64,000 nt of DNA, taken from positions 124,001 through 188,000 of the forward strand of contig OZ223471.1 of the NCBI GenBank assembly GCA_965140775.1, in the 5' to 3' direction. Below, one piece after another: positions 36,518-44,900 of the stretch; positions within the stretch are counted from its first letter, which is position 1, and each line of letters begins with the position of its first letter. Both the position numbers and the translations under genes were made by a program. This DNA comes from UBA6244 sp965140775. GTDB lineage: Bacteria > Bacteroidota > Bacteroidia > Bacteroidales > F082. The notes below the pieces were generated by a model. It saw only the letters and a program-made list of their open reading frames with translations. It had not been told where the DNA came from and did no database searches.

Positions 36518-37141
36518 GCTATTTTGTTTTTAAAAGTAAGTTTGTTTTAAATACCTATTTCATTTGACTTAGTTCAGAAAAATTAAGTTATGGCCATTGT
36601 TGATTCTGAGATATGCCAACTATCAACATGGCTATTTGTGCTGAAGTTATTTTTACCGAGTTGGAATATGTGTTTGTTCTTGTTAACATGAGAATATTTT
36701 CTACATAATGAATTATTCCGGATGCTGAGTTTTAATTTTCCTTCGAGAAGTTTGGTTTTATTGTATATCCAAATTGTTTTTGGGAAAGATTCTACTGCTG
36801 AAAAACTAATCGGGGGGGGGGGGGGTAACAATACTTTCAAACCACTGCTTCCAAAAAGGAGAACACCATGAAGGACATAATATAATGCTGTTTTGTGATA
36901 CAAGATGCTGTTTTATTTACCAGTCTATTCAGGTTGCAATTATAATAAATTCTCAGATGGATTGCAAAATAAATCATATATTTTCACAAATCACATTTCT
37001 ATAAGTTAATGTTGATAGTAGGAACCCCCTCAACCTCTCTTGAACTCTTTCGGGATCACCCTCACCCCCCAAAATAACTTTACCAACCTCCAAACACCCC
37101 CAATCTCAGGTTTTCACTATTTTTGCTCAAACTCTTATTGG
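36518..37141. other. Intergenic region with a run of 14 G residues
   Basis: The gap separates divergent genes. It holds a homopolymer of 14 G (36812-36825). A leftward 106-codon frame (36583-36903) crosses the G run (as a Pro stretch) and has no recognisable protein features, so I do not call it. A TATTTTTG box at 37118-37125 is 17 nt before the manA start and may be its promoter. Confidence 0.5.
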
Positions 37142-38125
37142 ATGAACGAATTGTATCCCTTAAAATTTAAGCCCATTTTCAAAGAAAAGATTTGGGGCGG
37201 GCAACAGCTAAAAACCAAGCTGGGCATGGATTTTGGCGCATTGGATAACTGTGGCGAAGCCTGGGTTATTTCAGGTGTTGAGGGCAACCCTACCCTGGTT
37301 GAAAACGGATTTCTGGCCGGAAATGAGCTCAACGAACTGGTAGAAGTTTATATGGGCGACCTGGTGGGCGAAGAAAATTACGAACGCTTTGGTCTCGAAT
37401 TTCCGCTTCTCATCAAGTTTATTGATGCTGCCGACTGGCTTTCCATTCAGGTGCATCCCGATGATGAACTGGCCGCCAAACGCCATATTGGCAAAGGAAA
37501 AACCGAAATGTGGTATATCCTGGGAGCTAAACCCAATGCGCAGCTTATCAGTGGATTCAACCAAAAAATGGACCAACAAACCTATCTCGATCACCTCAAC
37601 GCAGGCACCATCAAGGACATCATGAATTTTGAACAGGTGTCGGCAGGCGATGTGTTTTTTATGCCCGCCGGTCGTGTTCATGCCATTGGTCCCGGAACTT
37701 TATTGGCCGAAATTCAGCAAACTTCGGATACCACCTACCGCATCTACGACTGGGACCGCAAGGATGCTCAGGGCAAATCGCGCGAACTGCACACCAAAGA
37801 AGCACTCGAAGCCATTGATTTTGGTATAGTCGATAAATACAAAACCGATTACCGTATCATTGAAAACGGAACCACCTCGGTGGTCAGCAGTCCTCAATTT
37901 ACCACCAACCTGGTGTCGTTTAACCGAATGCTCGACAAAAACCTGGAAATGATGGACTCCTTTGTAATATACATTGGCGTGGAAGGAAATTGTGAGCTGC
38001 AGTGGGAAGACCACAGCCTAAGTTTGGCCACAGGCGAAGCCGTCCTTATTCCGGCCGTATTCAATGGCATGAGGTTTGTACCCAAAACCGGAGAGGTAAA
38101 ACTTCTTGAGGTTTATCTGATATAA
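37142..38125 (+). CDS. manA: Mannose-6-phosphate isomerase, class I
   Basis: The 327-aa product would interconvert mannose 6-phosphate and fructose 6-phosphate, feeding GDP-mannose or glycolysis. The ATG at 37142 (MNELYPLKFKPIF) gives the normal family length; the frame is open further to 37040, but those 34 codons are unlike the family. Zinc-ligand motifs are present: SIQVHPDDE (Q103, H105), GKTEMWY (E122) and PAGRVHAIGPG (H180). The C-terminal part forms the usual second cupin barrel. It is a cytoplasmic enzyme. The thioredoxin-like gene follows 66 nt later and may be co-transcribed. Confidence 0.95.
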   Translation: MNELYPLKFKPIFKEKIWGGQQLKTKLGMDFGALDNCGEAWVISGVEGNPTLVENGFLAGNELNELVEVYMGDLVGEENYERFGLEFPLLIKFIDAADWLSIQVHPDDELAAKRHIGKGKTEMWYILGAKPNAQLISGFNQKMDQQTYLDHLNAGTIKDIMNFEQVSAGDVFFMPAGRVHAIGPGTLLAEIQQTSDTTYRIYDWDRKDAQGKSRELHTKEALEAIDFGIVDKYKTDYRIIENGTTSVVSSPQFTTNLVSFNRMLDKNLEMMDSFVIYIGVEGNCELQWEDHSLSLATGEAVLIPAVFNGMRFVPKTGEVKLLEVYLI

Positions 38126-38191
38126 AAAAATGCAACATATTCAATCTATAGGTTGTCTTGGGAGAAAATGCTAAAAATTAAAACTTACACA

Positions 38192-38713
38192 ATGAAAAAA
38201 GGAATTATTCTGGCCTTCCTGGTCATGATGGGTGTGGCCATGTTGGCTCAAGAAGAAAATACGGTAAGCAAATTGCCTTCTGTTACCATAAAAACCATTG
38301 ACGGAAATTCGTTTGATACACAAGATATCACCAACGATGGCAAACCCATTGTTATCAGTTTTTGGGCGCTTTGGTGCAAACCCTGTAAGCAGGAAATGAG
38401 TGCTTACGCCGAAAATTACGAAGAGTGGCAAGAAGAAACCGGAGTTAAAATCTACGCAGTTTCCATCGATGATGCCCGCTCTACGGCAAAGGTACTGCCC
38501 TTCGTAAGCGGAAAAGGATGGCCCATGGAAGTATTGCTCGACCCCAACGGAGATTTCAAACGTGCCATGAGTGTAAATATGATTCCTCACACCTTCATCC
38601 TGAATGGTCAGGGCGAAATCGTTTATCAACACACTTCTTATTACGAAGGACTTGAAGATGAGATTTTTGAGATCATTCAAAAGGTAGCCGCCGGCGAAGA
38701 CATCAACGAATAA
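38192..38713 (+). CDS. TlpA-family thioredoxin-like protein
   Basis: The 173-aa product starts at 38192 (MKKGIILAFLVMMGVAMLAQ signal peptide); an upstream in-frame ATG at 38153 would place a poor N-terminus before it. The thioredoxin/AhpC-type fold carries the redox motif WCKPC (C62, C65) and a cis-Pro segment MIPHTFIL. It is predicted to be an extracytoplasmic disulfide reductase or oxidoreductase. It is followed after 37 nt by the DUF6029-like gene and then by the Omp28-like lipoprotein, which has its own CVNC motif. The three genes look like one operon for redox or thiol handling at the envelope. Confidence 0.92.
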   Translation: MKKGIILAFLVMMGVAMLAQEENTVSKLPSVTIKTIDGNSFDTQDITNDGKPIVISFWALWCKPCKQEMSAYAENYEEWQEETGVKIYAVSIDDARSTAKVLPFVSGKGWPMEVLLDPNGDFKRAMSVNMIPHTFILNGQGEIVYQHTSYYEGLEDEIFEIIQKVAAGEDINE

Positions 38714-38750
38714 TTTTGAACAGGTTGTTCACCAAAACACAACTTTTCAC

Positions 38751-40439
38751 ATGAAAAAATTTCTATTTCTTATTACCCTATTCTCCATGCTGTCTGTAGT
38801 TGCTCAAGCCCAGGACTTTTTATCCCGGTCGCAGGTGCATGGCAGCTTTGAGATGGATGGCATGTTCTATCAGGCCGACAACGATTTAGGTATCACCGAT
38901 TCGTTGATCAATGGTAAAAACTTTGGATTCAACGCCTTTGCCGACATCATCTATACCCTGGATAATTTCTCGGCAGGTTTCAGGTATGAGGCCTATTTGC
39001 CCCCCATTGCCGGCTTCGATGCCCGACTGGAGGGACAAGGTTTTCCCTACCTCTGGGCCACCTACAACACCGAGAAATTCAGTTTCACGGTAGGTAATTT
39101 TTACGAACAATTCGGTAACGGTTTGGTGTTGCGTACTTATCAGGAATGGACCCTGGGATACGACAATTCCATCAACGGGGTTCGGGTGATTGCCGAGCCG
39201 GTTAAGGGTTTGATATTTAAGGGAGTATATGGTACACAACGGATGTTCTGGACCAAGTGGGAGAAAAACACCCGGGGAATCGTGAAAGGATTGGATGCCG
39301 AACTTAACTTCAACGATGTATTTGCTGCCATGGCCGATTCCAAACTTAAACTAACCCTGGGGGGAAGTGCCGTGAGTAAATACCAGGCCGACAACAATCC
39401 GCTGTTTTACATGCCCAAAAATGTGGGCGCTTTTGCCGGAAGGTTTAATGTGGGATTGGGGAAGTTTAACTTTACTTCGGAATATGCATATAAAATAAAT
39501 GACCCCTCGGCTGTCAACAGTTATATCTACAAAAACGGACAAGGTTTTGTTTTTACGGGCAGTTTTTCAACCAAGGGGTTGGGTGTGTTTGCCATGTTTA
39601 AACGCTACGACAACATGAGCTATAAGAGCGATCGTGATGCCACCGGTAATGCGGTTGACATCAATTATTTGCCGGCACTTACCGAAGACCATACCTACAT
39701 GCTTGCGGCCATGTACCCATACGCCACGCAACCCAATGGTGAAATCGGATTTCAGGTTCAGGTAAACTACAAAATTCCCAAGAAAACCAAACTGGGCGGC
39801 AAATATGGTATGGGCATCTCAGTCAATTTTTCACAAATCAACGACATCCATCGTCAGGTGGCCAACGATAGCCTGATTGTGAATGGAGTGCCGGTATATG
39901 ATATGTCGGGAACCATGGGTTATACCAGCGATTTTTTCAAATTTGATTCGGTGATTTTTAACCGCGACCTGACCATTGAAATCAACAAGAAATTCAGCAA
40001 AAAACTCAAAGGTATTTTTACTTATATCAATCAGGAATACAACCAGGCTGTTGTGTTGGGACATACCGGCGAACCCAACGTAAAAGCCAATATTGCCATC
40101 GTGGACATGACCTATAAATTTACCTCCAACAAAGCCTTACGTTGGGAATTGCAAGGGTTGTGGACCAAAGAAGACAAGCAGGATTGGGCAGCACTTTTGT
40201 TGGAATACACCATTTCGCCTCATTGGTTTTTCTCGGTAGCCGACCAGTATAACTATGGCAATGACATCGATGCCAACCGCCTGCACTATTACACCGGATC
40301 GTTCGGATATACCTATCAAACTACCCGGATTTCAGTTACCTATGGCCGTCAGCGCGAAGGTGTGGTATGTGTGGGAGGCGTTTGTCGCCAGGTGCCAGCA
40401 TCCAACGGATTTTCCATTACCCTTTCAAGTAACTTTTAA
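38751..40439 (+). CDS. DUF6029-like outer-membrane protein
   Basis: The 562-aa protein has signal peptide MKKFLFLITLFSMLSVVAQA and then alternating amphipathic strands with aromatic ends through to a C-terminal ITLSSNF, the hallmark of an outer-membrane beta-barrel. The early segment SFEMDGMFYQADNDLGITDS and NGLVLRTYQEWTLGYDNSIN match what I remember of the DUF6029 family. It sits 37 nt after the TlpA-like gene and 11 nt before the Omp28-like gene, an arrangement I recall from other Bacteroidota. The transported substrate, if any, is unknown. Confidence 0.85.
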   Translation: MKKFLFLITLFSMLSVVAQAQDFLSRSQVHGSFEMDGMFYQADNDLGITDSLINGKNFGFNAFADIIYTLDNFSAGFRYEAYLPPIAGFDARLEGQGFPYLWATYNTEKFSFTVGNFYEQFGNGLVLRTYQEWTLGYDNSINGVRVIAEPVKGLIFKGVYGTQRMFWTKWEKNTRGIVKGLDAELNFNDVFAAMADSKLKLTLGGSAVSKYQADNNPLFYMPKNVGAFAGRFNVGLGKFNFTSEYAYKINDPSAVNSYIYKNGQGFVFTGSFSTKGLGVFAMFKRYDNMSYKSDRDATGNAVDINYLPALTEDHTYMLAAMYPYATQPNGEIGFQVQVNYKIPKKTKLGGKYGMGISVNFSQINDIHRQVANDSLIVNGVPVYDMSGTMGYTSDFFKFDSVIFNRDLTIEINKKFSKKLKGIFTYINQEYNQAVVLGHTGEPNVKANIAIVDMTYKFTSNKALRWELQGLWTKEDKQDWAALLLEYTISPHWFFSVADQYNYGNDIDANRLHYYTGSFGYTYQTTRISVTYGRQREGVVCVGGVCRQVPASNGFSITLSSNF

Positions 40440-40450
40440 AGCATATCGAT

Positions 40451-41299
40451 ATGAAATTTAGATATTTAAGCCTGTTGATTTTGTTTGTTGCCATTTTGGT
40501 TCAAAGCTGCGACAAAGTGGATCCGCCCTTTACCAAAGAAATCATCGATAGTGGCTCCGACAAAAAGGTATTGCTCGAAGATTATACCGGACACGAATGT
40601 GTTAACTGTCCGGCTGCAGCCTTAACAGCCCATGAGCTTCAAAGTCTTTACGATCACAAAGTGGTGATAGTTGCTGTACATGCCGGATATTTTGCTCGTC
40701 CATCCGTTAACAATCCATTGTTTGCCGATGATTTCAGAACTCCTGCCGGCGATGAGTGGAACAGCTTTTTTGGCATCGATTTGTTGGGTAATCCAAATGG
40801 TTTGGTTGATCGTGTTCAGGTAAATAATAGCTATGTGATTGCCCCCGAAAGCTGGGGTACGCAGGTGAATACCCAATTGCAGCAGGAAGCTAAAGCCAAG
40901 ATTACCATCACCAATGTCTATAATGCCGAAACCAAATCGCTGCAAACAAAAATTGACAGCAAATTTTTGGCCGATCTGGAAGGAAATTATCATTTATTGG
41001 TTTGTCTTACTCAGGACAGCATAATTGCTGCTCAGAGAAACAACAGCCCCGAGGCCGGCGAAGTGCCCATCGACTCCAATTATGTACACATGAACATGTT
41101 GCGTACAACCCTTAACGGCAACTGGGGTGTGGCCCTCAATGCTGACGATGCCATTACCAACGGACTAAAATACACCAACGAATACACCCTGACCTTTGTG
41201 GATGAATGGATTCCAAAAAATTGTCATGTGGTGGCCCTCATCTTCCGCGACGACACCAAAGAAGTTATTCAGGTTGAGGAGAGCGCCGTCCTTGAGTAA
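40451..41299 (+). CDS. Omp28-related lipoprotein with CxxC motif
   Basis: The 282-aa protein has a lipobox (LVQSC, Cys20), then a thioredoxin-like part with LLEDYTGHECVNCPAA (C50, C53), which is the Omp28 signature, and a C-terminal immunoglobulin-like part with TNEYTLTFVDEWIPKNCHVV. The family is outer-membrane associated. It is the last gene of the probable TlpA/DUF6029/Omp28 operon, 11 nt after the previous stop, and a strong terminator follows. A role together with the TlpA-like protein in thiol chemistry is plausible but inferred. Confidence 0.92.
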   Translation: MKFRYLSLLILFVAILVQSCDKVDPPFTKEIIDSGSDKKVLLEDYTGHECVNCPAAALTAHELQSLYDHKVVIVAVHAGYFARPSVNNPLFADDFRTPAGDEWNSFFGIDLLGNPNGLVDRVQVNNSYVIAPESWGTQVNTQLQQEAKAKITITNVYNAETKSLQTKIDSKFLADLEGNYHLLVCLTQDSIIAAQRNNSPEAGEVPIDSNYVHMNMLRTTLNGNWGVALNADDAITNGLKYTNEYTLTFVDEWIPKNCHVVALIFRDDTKEVIQVEESAVLE

Positions 41300-41317
41300 A
41301 AGCGCATGAAATAAACC

Positions 41318-41349
41318 AACCCCCGGATGGATAGTCCGGGGTTTTTTTT
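41318..41349 (+). terminator. Terminator of the manA/tlpA/Omp28 region
   Basis: CCCCGGA (41321-41327) pairs with TCCGGGG (41335-41341), followed by eight T residues, 22 nt past the stop at 41299. Confidence 0.93.
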
Positions 41350-41384
41350 GGACATGAGACAAGCTGAGTCGGATACCGAAGGCC

Positions 41385-41690
41385 TTCGGTTGGGGGTAAT
41401 CAGTAAGGAGTAGGGAGTAGGGAGTCCGACCCCGATAGCCATCGGGGGGGAGTAGGAAGTCAAATCATGCTAAAACAGTGACATTCAAACGTTTGAACAC
41501 TCGAGCTCTTGAACCCTTGCCCCGAAAGCTTTCGGGGTTGAGCCCTTGAACGTTTGAACATTTGAACTCTTGAACCCTTGAACCCCTTACTGATCCATTG
41601 ATCCATTGATCCATTGAACTCTTGAACTCTTGAACCCTTGAACCCTTGAACTCTTGAACTCTTGAACCCTTGACCCCCTAAACGTTTCCT
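41385..41690. repeat. Octamer repeat cluster with hairpins (reverse orientation)
   Basis: AGTAGGGAGT repeats and the hairpin CCCCGATAGCCATCGGGG (about 41430-41447) are followed by octamers TTGAACCC, TTGAACTC, TTGAACGT and TGATCCAT to about 41680, with a perfect palindrome CCCCGAAAGCTTTCGGGG at 41520-41537. It is the reverse-complement order of the cluster at 32138-32340. The 138-codon leftward frame across it is repeat-derived and not a gene. Confidence 0.88.
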
Positions 41691-41807
41691 CCCCACAACC
41701 ACCCCATGCCATCCAAATCGATTTTGGTCACACAAAAAGCGATTGAATTTTGGCAGGTCAGTTTTTTGATTCAAACCAATAAAAACATTAATTTTGCCGC
41801 TTGTCGG

Positions 41808-41881
41808 CGGGATGTAGCGCAGTCCGGTAGCGTACTTCGTTCGGGACGAAGGGGTCGCAGGTTCAAATCCTGTCATCCCGA
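41808..41881 (+). tRNA. tRNA-Pro (anticodon CGG)
   Basis: A complete 74-nt cloverleaf: acceptor CGGGATG / CATCCCG with discriminator A, D-stem GCGC/GCGT, anticodon stem CTTCG/CGAAG with loop TTCGGGA (anticodon CGG), and T-stem GCAGG/CCTGT with TTCAAAT loop. The 3' CCA is not encoded. It reads the codon CCG. Confidence 0.97.
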
Positions 41882-41887
41882 CACTTA

Positions 41888-41927
41888 AAAGGGTTATCTT
41901 GGTGAATATCAGGGTAATCCTTTTTTT
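41888..41927. terminator. Bidirectional terminator between tRNA-Pro and the helicase gene
   Basis: AGGGTTA pairs with TAATCCT (one G-T pair), with a T run on the plus strand and AAAAGGG before it, which gives TTTT on the minus strand. It suits both the tRNA (plus) and the convergent helicase gene ending at 41953 (minus). Confidence 0.75.
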
Positions 41928-41952
41928 GTGTCCCGACCTCGCACCATCCTGC

Positions 41953-44900
41953 TTATTCCATTAGTTGACTTTCTTTCCCTTCTTTCTCAAAACAAACCTC
42001 CGGCAAAATAATTTTCACTTCGCGGTCGGTGCCTTCTTTTTGCCAAAATACAATGAAGTTAACCTGTACACTTTTTGGTGAATAATCGAGTTTCTTCATC
42101 AATTCAATTTGAGCCACAAACTGTCTGGAGAATTTCAAAACCGATTGTCCTTTTTGGTTTAGACATTCATCGCCGTTCAAAATTAAGGCATCACCCCCCG
42201 ACAATTGTGCCACCAAATGCTGTTTGTGGTTGAAATAGTCGAGCCACACGTCTTTGTGTGTTAAATGCATCACCAGCTGGTTTGGCGGTGGATAAATTGC
42301 CTCATCCACCTCACGTTCCATACCTGCTGTCGAGAGGTTGTCGAGGAAATTTGAATTGAGGTGAATGGTTAAATTCCGCTTGGCTCGGGTCATGGCAACA
42401 TACAACAGGCGTTTGGCTTCGTCGGTGGTGGGGGTGAAGTTTTCGAGCAGTAGAAAAACATGATCAAACTCCTTTCCTTTTGCTTTATGAATGGTTGAAA
42501 CAAAAATAATTTCTCCATTGTTGCCACAAAAATCCTCCAATCGGGACTCACGAATAAACACTTCTAAATCCGACTTGTATTTCTTCTTGGGATTGGTGGC
42601 TTCAAAATCCTTGATCATCTGGTGGCAAACTTCCAGCTTATTGCTGTTGCCATACTTGTTTGCCAACGCACTTTTGGCAGCTGCCCAAACCTCATCGCTC
42701 AGGATAAAAACATCGTCGGCCAGATGCAATTGACTTAAAAAGAATCTGACTTCCAACAAATTATATAAGATGAAACCTTCGTTGGTTTGAATAAGTCTGG
42801 CAGGCAATCCATTTTTTAAAAGCAGTCCGGTAATTTGCAACGCTTCCTCATTTGTTTTTGTAAGCACGCAGGTGGTACCCGAAAGACCGGTATTCAGCAA
42901 GTCGTTTACCAGAGGCGTTAGGATATGGTTGCTCCGGTGACGAACCAATTTGATAGTTCCGTTATCGGTTTGTTTTGGAATGATGGGCGATTTTTTCAAC
43001 CGATGGTTTATCCTTTGCACAAATTGATTGGTAAATTGAACAAGGTTGCTTTTGCTACGGTAATTCTCCACCAATTCATATTTCACGGCTTGATTTATCC
43101 GGATAAACTGTTCGAGATATTTTGAACTTGCTCCCCGAAACTCATAAATGTTCTGGTCGTCGTCACCCACGGCAATCACCCGCATTTCTTCATTTAGGGT
43201 CATCAATGCCTTGATCAGGTTAAACTCGTCCTCGTCCATGTCCTGAGCTTCGTCAATCACCAGAACGGTTTTCGTAATTCGACTTACCTCCACTTCTTTG
43301 TTATTGATTTTCTGCACTGTCTTTTTCAAAATCGCATCTGATTTTTCAAGACTTCCTACCTTTCCCAAGAGGTCGAAACAATATGAGTGAAAGGTGCTGA
43401 TTTCAATATAGTTGGCGGCATTACCAATGAGTTGGAGCAAACGTTTTTTAAATTCGGTGGCGGCGGCTCTCGAAAAAGTAACCATGAGCAATTGTTCATG
43501 TTTTACATCTTCCATCAACAGCAACGAAGCCAGTTTATGCACCAGCACCCTTGTTTTTCCACTTCCCGGGCCGGCTGCCACCACCATATATTTTGTTTGG
43601 TTGTCGGTAATTATTTTCAATTGTGTTGGCGACAATTCGCCGAATAATTGTCTGAATTTGGCGGGGGTAATGTTGCGTTTGATTTCGTTTTGGCGGCTAC
43701 CCTTGAAGTATTTATTAAGAAAAGAGCTGTAGTTCAGATGGAAATAATCCTCAACAAATTGCAGGGCATTCTGGTAGTCGCCTATCATTTTTTTGGCGTA
43801 CTCACCAACAATATGAATTTGTTGCACCTTGTTTTCATAAAACTGATTCAACTTTTGATAATCTTCTACCTTGTAGCGCTTTTTGTTGTCGTGCTCAAGG
43901 CGTTCGATGGTCAATCGGTTGTAAACCACCAAAAACCCTCCTTCAATTTTGATGGCATCTATCCTCGACAGGTAAAACAAGGCATCTTCCAACTCATCCA
44001 GGGTAACTTTTTTTCCGAAGCTGGCTATTGAATTTTCAAATGCCTCTTTTAATTCATGCACTGAAAACTCAACCAGCAATTCAGTTTTATGTGGGTCGGT
44101 TTCGGATACGTTCAGGTTGCTTTTCTCAAAAAGAAACTCCACCAGAAATCGAGCCAATTCATGTCGCTTTTCCAGTTTTTCGCGCAGAATTTTTTGGGGA
44201 TGAAGGGCAACGGCCACCACATGATTTTTCGATTGTGGAAGGTTTCTGCGTTTGATCCAGTTTTTGATGGCCCAAAAGTTCAGGATGGTTTTAATCTTGT
44301 TGACCCCCATGTCCTCACAACCTTTTTGCTCTGCCTCCTCGTTCAGTTGTTTGAGGTGAAAAGTTTTTTCCTGTTCTTCAAACTGGGGCAGTAAATAATT
44401 TTCAATCTTGATGTACGATTCCACCAAGATGAGTGACCGGTTTATATTTTCGCCCTTTTTGATGAATGCTGTCAAGTCTTTGGCATCGGCCAATATTTTT
44501 TCTTCGCGGAGGAGGTTCACAATGTTGATAACTTCCTCTTTTACAATTCCCAGATGGTCGCTTATGTAATCAATTCTTGATTCTCTGGGATCATCGGACG
44601 ACTGTTTCCTGCTTTTACTCGAAAAAAGTTTTTTAATGATACGGATACCTTTTTCCTTTTGTTTCTCCTCAAATTTTTCGGAACCGTTGATTTTATCGAT
44701 GGCTTCCTGTGCATTTTTTGATAGAATACTGTTGGCAAAAACCCGTGGCATGTTTTGACTACGTTTTAAATATCCCGCATCTTCCAGGGCGGCTATGGCT
44801 GAGGTTACTCTTGTTTCAATCTCCACAACATGGTCGTCCCATCCGGCTTTACGAGCAATTTCCAAGGCAGAATTGGATACTGTTGAACGAAACCGGGTAA

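Noticed and set aside
36583..36903. 106-codon leftward frame
   Set aside because: It crosses a run of 14 G, has no signal or family motif and uses an unlikely residue mix, so it is probably chance.
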